64,000 nucleotides of DNA from Paenisporosarcina indica (GTDB lineage Bacteria > Bacillota > Bacilli > Bacillales_A > Planococcaceae). The DNA is taken from positions 744,001 through 808,000 of the forward strand of contig NZ_MPTA01000001.1 of assembly GCF_001939075.1 (NCBI RefSeq), written 5' to 3'. Position 1 is the stretch's first letter. The number at the start of each line of letters is the position of its first letter. A model generated the notes under the pieces. It was not told where the DNA came from. It did not search any database and saw nothing but the letters and a program-made list of their open reading frames with translations. The translations under genes were made by a program, and so were the position numbers. This document shows positions 56,362 to 64,000 of this stretch, piece by piece.

Positions 56362-57359
56362 AATTCCTCCGAATTAGATTGTTCTTCTTTTCCTACAGAT
56401 TGCTTTTTCCTTTTATGAAAAGCTTGTCGAATGGTTCCGACGATACCTGATGGAAAGAAAATGACTACCAAAATATAAAGAATGCCGAAGAAAATGATCC
56501 ATCGTTCAAAAATAGGATAATCTTTTGCAAGACCTGATAAGAAATGTTGGGATAACTCAATTACCCCAGCTCCAATAATCGGTCCGATCAGTGTTCCCAC
56601 GCCTCCAATAATGGTCATTAATAAAGCATCTAATGTAATATCCATCGTCAGCACACTGGTATTAACAAAGCGTAGACTAATCGCATAGAGTGATCCCGCT
56701 AAACTCGCAACCACTCCGGCCACAACAGAGGCAATCACTTTGTAGTGTAGGGTATTGTAACCTAATGATTTAGTACGTTGTTCATTTTCTCGTACCGCTA
56801 CTAGCACATGACCTAGTGGAGATTGGACAAAACGCCTAAGTACAAAATAGACCACAACCATACACACGAGTACGACCAGATAAAACATCATACGATCTTT
56901 GAAAAATTCTGGGGCACGGAACGTAAAACCGTCATTTCCTGACGTTACACTACGCCATTTTTCAGCAAGTACTAAAAATAATCCCGAAAGAGCGAGCGTT
57001 AACATGGCAAAGAAATGACTCTTTAAGCGTAATGTCAATAGACCCACTATAAAGCTAATAATACCTGTAATGAGCATCCCTGTTGCAATCGATAACACAA
57101 AGACCCCAATTGTAGGTTCGATTCGATCTAACATTACAGCAGTCGTATAGGCACCCATTCCAAAAAACATTGCGTGTCCAAATGACACAATCCCCGTATA
57201 TCCAAGTAAAATGTCATAACTCATCGCAAGAATCGAAAAGATGAAAATCTGTGTTAATAGAATTGTCCAAGTCCTCGAGTCTGTAACAAAAGGGAAGATG
57301 AACAACGCAATGACCATGATGGAGAGGAATATATTGTTCCATTGATATTTAGATGTCAT
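56358..57359 (-). CDS. Branched-chain-type ABC permease LivM-like
   Basis: This 333-residue permease has roughly nine to ten hydrophobic segments and the LivM features GYTGIVSFGHAMFFGMGAY and GGVGTLIGPIIGA. It forms the membrane channel with the LivH-like subunit. The gene is in a five-gene Liv set, but the adjoining catabolic genes suggest the substrate is a carboxylic acid rather than Leu/Ile/Val. Confidence 0.87.
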   Translation of the reverse strand: MTSKYQWNNIFLSIMVIALFIFPFVTDSRTWTILLTQIFIFSILAMSYDILLGYTGIVSFGHAMFFGMGAYTTAVMLDRIEPTIGVFVLSIATGMLITGIISFIVGLLTLRLKSHFFAMLTLALSGLFLVLAEKWRSVTSGNDGFTFRAPEFFKDRMMFYLVVLVCMVVVYFVLRRFVQSPLGHVLVAVRENEQRTKSLGYNTLHYKVIASVVAGVVASLAGSLYAISLRFVNTSVLTMDITLDALLMTIIGGVGTLIGPIIGAGVIELSQHFLSGLAKDYPIFERWIIFFGILYILVVIFFPSGIVGTIRQAFHKRKKQSVGKEEQSNSEEL

Positions 57360-57363
57360 GTCT

Positions 57364-58224
57364 TCACCCCTTTGCTCTAAATAATCCTTGCGGACGGAAT
57401 ATTAATACGATGGCCATGATGATCATGTTTACAGCTAATGACAGGGAGGGAACATAGTACGCCATATAACTTCCTACCAAGCCTACTAATATAGCTGCTA
57501 GCAAAGAGCCTGGAAAACTACCCATCCCGCCGATCACGACAACAATGAATCCTAAAATAGCATACTCCATTCCCATTTCTGCGTAAATGACACCCGAATA
57601 GGGTGCAAACAACGCACCTCCGATTGCAGCTAAAGATGCACCAGCGATGAAAACATACAGAAAAACATTTTTGATATTGATACCTAGCGTTTGAACCATC
57701 TCTTTATTCAATACGCCCGCCCGGACAATTAATCCGATTTTTGTTTTCTTTAGAATGTATTGGAAAATGCCGAAAACCAAAAAACCAACAATAATGATGA
57801 AGACGCGATATTTAATGATAATGACGTCTCCAATTTCCCAGCTACCGACTAAGTTTTCCGGTGTTCGAACAGCAATTTGATTCGGACCAAATACCACTTT
57901 CAACATTTCGGTTAAAACAAGCATGAATCCCAACGTAATTAAAATTTGTTGAACGTGATTGCCATATACGGGCTTGATAATTAGTTTTTCCGTAATAAAA
58001 CCAAGAATTACACCTGTTAAAATTGCACCTAAAATTGCCAATACGAAGCTATCCGTTAATGCATAAAACCACACTGAAGAATAAGCACCCCATGCAAATA
58101 ATCCTCCATGCGCAAAGTTAAGTACATCCATCAATCCAAATATCAACGTCAATCCAGCAGCTAAGAGGAAGATTAACATGCCGGTAGCTAGCCCATTGAT
58201 GGTTAAATTAGTGAGTAGTTCCAT
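57364..58224 (-). CDS. Branched-chain-type ABC permease LivH-like
   Basis: This 286-residue permease of the LivH family has LTLIFGLMDVLNFAHGGLFAWGAY and GGMGSFPGSLLAA. GGAGGAG precedes the ATG. It follows the LivF-like gene by 11 bases and precedes the LivM-like gene by 4. Confidence 0.87.
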   Translation of the reverse strand: MELLTNLTINGLATGMLIFLLAAGLTLIFGLMDVLNFAHGGLFAWGAYSSVWFYALTDSFVLAILGAILTGVILGFITEKLIIKPVYGNHVQQILITLGFMLVLTEMLKVVFGPNQIAVRTPENLVGSWEIGDVIIIKYRVFIIIVGFLVFGIFQYILKKTKIGLIVRAGVLNKEMVQTLGINIKNVFLYVFIAGASLAAIGGALFAPYSGVIYAEMGMEYAILGFIVVVIGGMGSFPGSLLAAILVGLVGSYMAYYVPSLSLAVNMIIMAIVLIFRPQGLFRAKG

Positions 58225-58235
58225 GACTCTCCTCC

Positions 58236-58943
58236 TTATCCGATTCCTAAATATTTACGTTTCACTTGTTCATCATGGATTAACTCTTGCATTAATCCAG
58301 ATTGGACGGTTTCTCCGTTATCAATGAGTGTGTAGGTATCACCGATTCGGCTAGCCATTATAAAATTCTGCTCGACCAATACGATAGTTGTATGTTTTTT
58401 CATATCAAGAATCGCTTCCATGACTTTTTCAATGACAATTGGGGCAAGCCCTTTTGAAGGCTCATCAATCAATAGAAGCTTGCTATTCCCCACAAAGGCA
58501 CGTGCCATTGCAAGCATTTGTTTTTGCCCTCCTGATAAAAGCCCGCCATCTTTCTTCCAAAAAGTTTTTAAATCCGGAAATAGATCCAGGATATACTCTC
58601 GTTTTGCGAGAGTCGCCTCATCTTCTTTTCGCATCGCAACTTTCATGTTTTCCTCAACTGTCAATGAAGCGAATATGCCTTGGTCTTCCGGAACATAGCC
58701 AATCCCGGTGTTCGCAATCCCATGGGTCGGTTTTTTGGTGATATCTATATCTCTAAAGGTAATCCTTCCTTGTGAAGCGGGTGTTAATCCTAGAATGGTT
58801 TTAAGGGTGGTCGTTTTCCCGGCACCATTACGACCCAGCAATACACTTACTTGCCCTTCAATGGCTTCAAACGATATGCCTTGTAAAATATGATATTGTT
58901 TTATATGTGTGTGAACGCCATCAACTTTTAGCAATGTGTTCAT
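58236..58943 (-). CDS. Liv-type ABC ATPase LivF-like
   Basis: This 235-residue ATPase has Walker A GRNGAGKTT, signature LLSGGQKQMLAMARA, Walker B LLLIDEPSKGLAP and LVEQNF. The order LivG then LivF and the short C-terminus are typical. Its start overlaps the end of the LivG-like gene by 23 bases with TAGGAGG upstream. Confidence 0.88.
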   Translation of the reverse strand: MNTLLKVDGVHTHIKQYHILQGISFEAIEGQVSVLLGRNGAGKTTTLKTILGLTPASQGRITFRDIDITKKPTHGIANTGIGYVPEDQGIFASLTVEENMKVAMRKEDEATLAKREYILDLFPDLKTFWKKDGGLLSGGQKQMLAMARAFVGNSKLLLIDEPSKGLAPIVIEKVMEAILDMKKHTTIVLVEQNFIMASRIGDTYTLIDNGETVQSGLMQELIHDEQVKRKYLGIG

Positions 58944-59694
58944 CGTATAATCCTCCTAAATATGCATTTTGAACCGTTTCATTCTCCATAATTTCTCCTG
59001 GAGTTCCATCTGCTAACAGCTGGCCATTGAATAACACCATGATCGAATCCGATAAATCTAAAATCATATCCATTTTGTGCTCAATCAATAGAATTGATTT
59101 ATTGCCCTGGTCCTTAATCTGTTTAATGACATCTAAAATGGCGGGAACTTCTTCTAGTGACATACCTGCAGTCGGTTCATCCAGCAATAGTACTTCGGTA
59201 TCTAAAGCTAGTAACATCGCAATTTCGAGTTTACGCTTTTCTCCGTGGGATAACTGACTGGCAATTGCATGTTTTTTTGACCGTAGTAGAACGAGTTCTA
59301 GTAATTCTTCAGCTTTTTGAATGAGAGAGGGATAAGATGTAAAATGACGCATCATTTGATAGCGAATTTTTTCTTTTGACTGGACGGCTAAACGAACATT
59401 TTCTAATACCGTTAAGTTAGGGAAGACATTTGTGATTTGAAAGGAACGCCCTAGTCCTTTTCGTGTACGTTCGACAGAAGAAAAACGAGACATATCTTCA
59501 TTCTTAAAATATACTTTGCCTTCGGTTGGCTTTAATTCACCGCTAATCAAGTTGAAAAAGGTAGTTTTTCCGGCTCCGTTAGGTCCAATGATTGATTTGA
59601 AATGCTTTTCGGGCATTTCGAAATTAACGTGATCCACTGCTATATGTCCACCGAATTGGATCGTTAAGTTTTCGGTTTTTAATATCGATGTCAT
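58921..59694 (-). CDS. Liv-type ABC ATPase LivG-like
   Basis: This 257-residue ATPase has Walker A GPNGAGKTT, the LivG-typical GLGRSFQITNVFPNLTVLENV, signature LSHGEKRKLEIAMLLA and Walker B VLLLDEPTAGM. The start (59694) is chosen for AAAGGA 8 bases upstream; the frame extends upstream through the intergenic hairpin but that is not coding. It is separated from the binding-protein gene by a large hairpin. Confidence 0.87.
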   Translation of the reverse strand: MTSILKTENLTIQFGGHIAVDHVNFEMPEKHFKSIIGPNGAGKTTFFNLISGELKPTEGKVYFKNEDMSRFSSVERTRKGLGRSFQITNVFPNLTVLENVRLAVQSKEKIRYQMMRHFTSYPSLIQKAEELLELVLLRSKKHAIASQLSHGEKRKLEIAMLLALDTEVLLLDEPTAGMSLEEVPAILDVIKQIKDQGNKSILLIEHKMDMILDLSDSIMVLFNGQLLADGTPGEIMENETVQNAYLGGLYDEHIAKS

Positions 59695-59710
59695 GGTTTT
59701 CATCCTTTCT

Positions 59711-59761
59711 TCTGTCTCTCTCCATGCGCAAGAGTGTTTCTCAACCATGGAGAGAGACAGA
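59711..59761 (-). promoter_or_regulatory. 16-bp hairpin between livJ-like and livG-like genes
   Basis: TCTGTCTCTCTCCATG and CATGGAGAGAGACAGA are perfect complements around a 19-base loop. No T tract follows on the coding strand. Such stems after a binding-protein gene usually protect the upstream mRNA end and raise expression of the binding protein over the rest. Confidence 0.7.
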
Positions 59762-59788
59762 CCTGAATGAACAGGTCGTCTCACTTGT

Positions 59789-61012
59789 TTAATTGTTCTG
59801 AATTGGTGGTTCAGTTTCATCTGGTGATAATTCACGTATTAACACCGGTACCGGGTAAGGAACACCCTCTTGTTTTTCAAGTTTAATCGAGTACAACGTC
59901 TGTAATGCTTGATGATCCTCTTCACGGAATGTCATGGTTCCTTTTGGCGTTTCAAAAGACATCCCTTCCATAATACTAATTAACTCGTTACTATCTGCAT
60001 TTCCTTCAGATTTTTTCAATGCTTCTACAATCGAGATCGCAGCCGACATTCCACCTGGGGTGAATAAGTCAGGTACTTCACCATCAAACCGTTTTTTATG
60101 TTGCTCTACTAACCAATCATTTACGTCATTATCTGGTAATGTGTGATAGTAAACGGAGAACCCTTCCATGCCTATTAATGGCTCCATTGTTGATAATGCT
60201 GGAATATCCGGTGCACCCGTTGAAATTTTAATGCCTTTTTCTTGAAGTTTTAAATCCGAAATTTGATTCCATGGTGAATTGGCACCTGCCCAAACGACAA
60301 ACATATAGTCTGGTTTTGCATCAATTACTTTTTGTAAGTTCGAAGTAAAATCGGTTGCTGCTGGATCTGCGTACTCTTCTAATACAATTTCGGCACCTAA
60401 CGCTTCAGCAGCTTTCTTGAATGCTGCCACACCGTCTAAACCGAAAGAATAATCAGGTGCAAACGTTGCGATTTTAACGCCTGGTTTAGCAATGGCTGCT
60501 GCACCTGCAACTGCATCTTGTGATGAGTTACGTCCAGTACGAAATAGATACTTATTAAACTCAGAACCTGTAATACTGTCTGCAACTGCTGGTTCAACAA
60601 TCATAATTTTTTCATATTCTTCAGCTAGTGGAAGTACCGCCAATGTATCTCCTGAACTTGAAGACCCAACGATAAAATCCACTTTATCTTCTTCTAATAA
60701 CTTTGTCGCTTTTTGAACTGCAACTTCGGGTTTCGTTTCAGTATCTTCATAAATGATTTCAATTTTTTTGCCAGCTACTTCCATCGTTCCATCAGTAGCG
60801 TATTCAATTCCTAAATCAAACCCACGTTGTGTTTGTTTCCCATAAGATTCAAGTGCTCCAGTTAATGACGCTAATACACCAATCTTAATAGTGCCTTTCG
60901 CCTCTTCTCCATCGCCACCTGGGTCCCCTTTAGCTGAATCTGTACTGTTACATGCAGAGCTAACAACGAGCACAAATATTAAAACAAGAAACAACCATGA
61001 CTTTCTTTTCAT
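59789..61012 (-). CDS. Liv-type substrate-binding lipoprotein
   Basis: This 407-residue periplasmic-binding-protein-like lipoprotein has the signal peptide lipobox VSSAC (Cys21). Family features are IKIGVLASLTGALESYGKQTQRG, VDFIVGSSSSGDTLAV and the PAATDFTSNLQKV region. It resembles amino-acid/urea/aromatic-type Liv receptors; ligand unknown. ATG 61012 follows AAGGGGA. It is the first gene of the operon, under an activator-type promoter and a cre-like box. Confidence 0.88.
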   Translation of the reverse strand: MKRKSWLFLVLIFVLVVSSACNSTDSAKGDPGGDGEEAKGTIKIGVLASLTGALESYGKQTQRGFDLGIEYATDGTMEVAGKKIEIIYEDTETKPEVAVQKATKLLEEDKVDFIVGSSSSGDTLAVLPLAEEYEKIMIVEPAVADSITGSEFNKYLFRTGRNSSQDAVAGAAAIAKPGVKIATFAPDYSFGLDGVAAFKKAAEALGAEIVLEEYADPAATDFTSNLQKVIDAKPDYMFVVWAGANSPWNQISDLKLQEKGIKISTGAPDIPALSTMEPLIGMEGFSVYYHTLPDNDVNDWLVEQHKKRFDGEVPDLFTPGGMSAAISIVEALKKSEGNADSNELISIMEGMSFETPKGTMTFREEDHQALQTLYSIKLEKQEGVPYPVPVLIRELSPDETEPPIQNN

Positions 61013-61038
61013 GAGAATCCCCTTCCCCTTCTTGCTTT

Positions 61039-61052
61039 TGTAAGCGTTTACC
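61039..61052. promoter_or_regulatory. cre-like box upstream of the livJ-like gene
   Basis: TGTAAGCGTTTACC matches the cre consensus TGWAANCGNTNWCA at all but the last base. It lies between the predicted transcript start and the start codon of the minus-strand operon, where CcpA would block elongation. Confidence 0.65.
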
Positions 61053-61066
61053 TGCTTCTGTATCAT

Positions 61067-61099
61067 CTTATAAAATCTGAGTTACAAAAGAGTTACAAA
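61067..61099 (-). promoter_or_regulatory. Activator-type promoter of the Liv/ketosynthase operon
   Basis: On the minus strand two direct repeats TTTGTAACTC (61099-61090 and 61088-61079) are spaced 11 bases apart, one helical turn. They are followed by TATAAG (61072-61067) as a -10. The -35 position falls inside a repeat and is not TTGACA-like. This is the layout of an activator-dependent promoter; the adjacent MalT-like gene product is the natural candidate. Confidence 0.55.
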
Positions 61100-61137
61100 C
61101 TCTACGCCAACCGTATGAGGCTTTGTAAAAACTGCAG

Positions 61138-61171
61138 AAAAAAGCCTGCATCGAGATTACCTCAACACAGG
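61138..61171 (-). terminator. Terminator after the MalT-like regulator gene
   Basis: On the minus strand CCTGTGTTGAG pairs with CTCGATGCAGG (with G-U pairs) around GTAAT, followed by CTTTTTT. Confidence 0.75.
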
Positions 61172-61176
61172 TTATG

Positions 61177-64000
61177 TTATGAAAAGCCCATCGTAATTAA
61201 TTCGTGCATTTGTTCAGTCGTTTCCATTGGTTTTAGTTCAAATTCATGTTGCAGCATTTGCACACATCGATCGTACCACTTGATTGCTTGAGATCTATTC
61301 TTTTTTTGATAGTGTGCGAACATCAACAGTCGATAAGCTTCTTCCCATGTATGGTCAAGTTTGATCAATTTCTCAGCATAATATATGGTTTGGTCGAATT
61401 GCTGAAGTCTCGTTGCATTCTGAGCAAGCTTTTCATACACTTGCAAAACCGTTTCGTGGAAATGGTTACGTTCAAATTGAAACCAATCGAAAAGTGTTTG
61501 GTCCAAATAAAAGGAACCTTTATAAAGTTCAGCTGCAGATGTTAATATCGCAAGGGCCTGTTCCGGATTTCTTTCCTCTAATCCTTGAGCAGCAAGTTGT
61601 TGAAACTGTTGCATATCACTAACGATGGCCGCCTTTGGATGAATTCGATACATCGCTTGTTTTCTTCTAATAAAATAAGACTCAGCACGTGGAGACCTAT
61701 TTGGTTCTAATACATTGTAAAGAGCATTGAGAGCCACTTTAAAATCGCGATTGGCGGTCTTTTCATCCTGATCCACAAAAAGTTCTCTCACAAGTTCATC
61801 TTTTGGTACATATCGATCCTTATGAATAAATAAATACACAAATAGATCTTTTGCTTTTTCTCGTTGCCATTTCCGATTGTCAATTTCTTCCTGCCCTCTA
61901 GAAATAGACATAGGACCAAGTAGTTGTATGTGCAAAGTATATCCTGGGTATTTAACATGGGGCTCCACTTGTAAATATCGGACCAAGAATTGGATCCCTG
62001 AATCATCGGTCTCTGTAATGGCCGCTTGTTGTACGAGTGGATGGATTTGTTGAATATCAAACGGACCATACAATGTCAATTTTTCGATAAAGAATGTATA
62101 GTGTTCATCCATTAGTATGTGAGCAAATCGCTTCATTTCTTCTGTAAAAACATCCTTTTTTCCTAATTCAAATGCACAGACACTTCCCCAATATGATGCG
62201 ACCATTTCTCCAAACGAGTCTCCACATAATATAAAATCTTGTTTTGCTTGTTTTGCATAGCCAATCGCATGATCATACTGATGTGATGTACAATAAATCA
62301 TCGCAATACCAATCTTAATATACGCAGACAGCCAGGCATCATGAACAGTTTCTGTTTCTTGTAAGCCTTTTCTAGCAAGTGCCAAAGCTTCATGAGGATA
62401 TCCTTGTTTGGCTTTAAGTAATGCCAGACCTAAATAGGGCTCTGCTTTACCCCTTGAGACATCCAATCGATCCATTTTTTCAATTGCTTGTAAATACATA
62501 CGTTCCGGTAATTCAAGGAGATGTTGCCGAGCAACACTTTCTGCATGCCCTTTACGAATTAAACCAACCGCTTCAACAAATGCGGATTTTTCACGAATTC
62601 CACTTTCAATTCCTTTTGATGCATAAATAGTAGATTCCGAAAGTTTTCCTACCATCGCATTAATCAGTGCTAATAAGACTGTCGTTTCTCGGTGCGAATT
62701 AGGCACTAAATCTTCCTCGCGCAATCGATTTTCTAGCAAGTGAAGCGAGTCGAAAAGTTTACCCATTCTCAATAAGATTCGAGCGTCTAGATTCCCATCA
62801 GTTAATAACATTTCTGGTAATTGTTCTTCTTCGATAAATGTTATTGCCTCTTTGATCTTTCCTAAATTCACAAGGTTTTCAGCAAATTGTCGCTTTAAAT
62901 TGTTCATATCTGTCTGTGAAATGTCGGTGGTTTGACTTGCATAAGAGATGGCACTTGCCAAATGAGGATTAGCTAAGCCCGGTTGAATGGTATCTAAATA
63001 GATATGGGCTAGTCCTGCGTGTGCGTAACAGATATATAATGCATCCTGTTTAACGGTTGCAAGTGACAAGCATTTCAAATAGGCTTTTTTCGATTTTTCA
63101 TAATAAGCTCGATAACGATTGGCTTCTCCTTCGAAAAAATAGAGAGCGGGATACTCTTCAAAGTATGTAAGCGGGATTTCTTTTAAGCTATCCATAATTA
63201 AATCGAATTGACCTAATTTCAATAATTTAGGTACTGTTTTTAGTACAATTTGAGTAATAAAGTAGGGTTCCTCGCTCTGAAGTGCATGATAAATAGAACG
63301 AATCGAGTCGCTTTTTTGTTCAAAATATTGCGCAGCTGATTTGTGAGCAGCTTGAAAGTCTAGTAGACTGGATTGTTTCCATTTGGTAACTAAATATTGT
63401 TGAAATAATGCGTGAAAACGATAGACCTGGTCTTCACCTAATTGTTGGAGGAAACCGTGTTGATTACGGAATGCTTGTAAAAAATCCACAGAATCTTCGC
63501 CGTAAAACATGAGAATAAATTGATGTGAAAACGTAGGAAATATAGAGAACTGCAAAAGCCATTTTTGCTCTTCTGATGTGTATCTAATAAATACTTCTTC
63601 CGATAAATAGTGAAATAGATCGACAAGAGCAGGCTTTAAAGAAATATCAAACGTATTGATGTCACTCTCAGATTGTACAGCCATCAATTGAATGGCAATG
63701 GCCCAGCCTTCCGTAATTTCTAAAATATGTCTCGATTCGATTTCTGTTAACTGACGGTTATAATAATCTTCAAAATAAACCAGTATTTCTTCTTCAGTAA
63801 ATACTAAATCTTTTTCTTTTACTTCTACTAATTGTCCACTCATTTTCAGTTTTAATAACTGGGACCATTTCAGTTTCGTTCGTGAAATTAATACCATGTG
63901 AATATGTAATGGACAATGTTCCACTATTCGTTCCATCATGAAATTAATGGAGAAGACATGATCGATTAAATGGTAGTCATCGATGATAATGACGAATGGT
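61177..64000 (-). CDS. MalT-like STAND regulator with SARP/BTAD C-terminus, 5' end outside window
   Basis: The minus-strand frame is open to the window edge, so the N-terminus (Walker A) is missing. The first visible residues PFVIIIDDYHLID are the Walker B segment of a MalT-type signal-transduction ATPase, followed by ISRTKLKWSQLLKLKM and a GWAIAIQLM helix. A long array of TPR-like helices fills the middle. The C-terminal 250 residues carry a SARP-type winged helix (LLGPMSISRG...WQREKAKDLFVYLF) and a BTAD domain instead of the usual LuxR-type helix-turn-helix. Such proteins are inducer- and ATP-dependent activators. It lies just upstream of the Liv operon on the same strand. Confidence 0.83.
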   Translation of the reverse strand, partial: PFVIIIDDYHLIDHVFSINFMMERIVEHCPLHIHMVLISRTKLKWSQLLKLKMSGQLVEVKEKDLVFTEEEILVYFEDYYNRQLTEIESRHILEITEGWAIAIQLMAVQSESDINTFDISLKPALVDLFHYLSEEVFIRYTSEEQKWLLQFSIFPTFSHQFILMFYGEDSVDFLQAFRNQHGFLQQLGEDQVYRFHALFQQYLVTKWKQSSLLDFQAAHKSAAQYFEQKSDSIRSIYHALQSEEPYFITQIVLKTVPKLLKLGQFDLIMDSLKEIPLTYFEEYPALYFFEGEANRYRAYYEKSKKAYLKCLSLATVKQDALYICYAHAGLAHIYLDTIQPGLANPHLASAISYASQTTDISQTDMNNLKRQFAENLVNLGKIKEAITFIEEEQLPEMLLTDGNLDARILLRMGKLFDSLHLLENRLREEDLVPNSHRETTVLLALINAMVGKLSESTIYASKGIESGIREKSAFVEAVGLIRKGHAESVARQHLLELPERMYLQAIEKMDRLDVSRGKAEPYLGLALLKAKQGYPHEALALARKGLQETETVHDAWLSAYIKIGIAMIYCTSHQYDHAIGYAKQAKQDFILCGDSFGEMVASYWGSVCAFELGKKDVFTEEMKRFAHILMDEHYTFFIEKLTLYGPFDIQQIHPLVQQAAITETDDSGIQFLVRYLQVEPHVKYPGYTLHIQLLGPMSISRGQEEIDNRKWQREKAKDLFVYLFIHKDRYVPKDELVRELFVDQDEKTANRDFKVALNALYNVLEPNRSPRAESYFIRRKQAMYRIHPKAAIVSDMQQFQQLAAQGLEERNPEQALAILTSAAELYKGSFYLDQTLFDWFQFERNHFHETVLQVYEKLAQNATRLQQFDQTIYYAEKLIKLDHTWEEAYRLLMFAHYQKKNRSQAIKWYDRCVQMLQHEFELKPMETTEQMHELITMGFS

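Overview
The window reads as the chromosome of a low-to-moderate GC, Gram-positive, aerobic Bacillales bacterium, most likely of the Planococcaceae/Caryophanaceae (Sporosarcina/Lysinibacillus-like). The grounds are strong AGGAGG-type ribosome binding sites with many TTG and GTG starts, the parC-parE / plsY-yneR-yneQ-yneP neighbourhood known from Bacillus subtilis, perfect CcpA (cre) boxes, and a phenylalanine dehydrogenase of the Sporosarcina ureae / Lysinibacillus sphaericus type. The genus is an inference. No rRNA, tRNA, CRISPR array, intact insertion sequence or prophage was seen.

Layout. (1) 1-11.3 kb: assorted stress and information-processing genes: the 3' part of a UvrA-like ATPase, a GNAT acetyltransferase, a double-domain PadR-type regulator with a 22-bp inverted repeat upstream, a SWIM/SNF2 helicase, a small membrane protein, and a MutS2-like ATPase behind a leader-peptide/terminator attenuator. 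(2) 11.4-23.4 kb: remnant of a ferredoxin-NADP reductase gene, then a phenylacetyl-CoA (paa) catabolic operon (paaABCD, EthD gene, two crotonase-family genes, aldehyde dehydrogenase, paaH, paaJ), the regulator paaX, a paaY-like gene and a nitronate monooxygenase-like gene. (3) 23.7-33.1 kb: a cre-controlled operon with an FlK-like thioesterase, phenylalanine dehydrogenase, a complete dedicated 2-oxoacid dehydrogenase complex (E1alpha, E1beta, E2, E3) and a TrpXYZ-like ABC transporter. (4) 33.1-40.8 kb: a 4-hydroxyphenylacetate/homoprotocatechuate meta-cleavage operon (two HpaG-like genes, hpaF, hpaB, hpaC, a DapA-family gene, hpaE, hpaD). (5) 40.9-42.2 kb: a type I toxin-antitoxin locus and two decayed genes, one from a homing-endonuclease-like family. 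(6) 42.7-52.2 kb: DUF2809-like, Nudix, HAD and MFS genes, topoisomerase IV and conserved yne genes. (7) 52.2-64 kb: a nine-gene minus-strand catabolic operon with a Liv-type ABC transporter, and its likely MalT-like, SARP-tailed activator, cut by the window end.

How the genes work together. The central 30 kb can be read as one aromatic amino acid catabolic island: uptake of Phe/Tyr (TrpXYZ-like), oxidative deamination to arylpyruvates (phenylalanine dehydrogenase), oxidative decarboxylation straight to phenylacetyl-CoA or 4-hydroxyphenylacetyl-CoA by the dedicated complex, then the epoxide (paa) route for the phenyl compound and, after thioester hydrolysis, the HpaBC/HpaD route for the hydroxyphenyl compound. 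This would explain why no phenylacetate-CoA ligase (paaK) is present. It is an inference from gene identity and order. The window also lacks paaE, a fused paaZ, hpaH and a normal hpaI, and the findings propose replacements. The most unusual observations are this direct arylpyruvate-to-CoA-ester route, the attenuated MutS2 paralog, the toxin-antitoxin locus, and the uncharacterised Liv/ketosynthase operon with its activator-type promoter.
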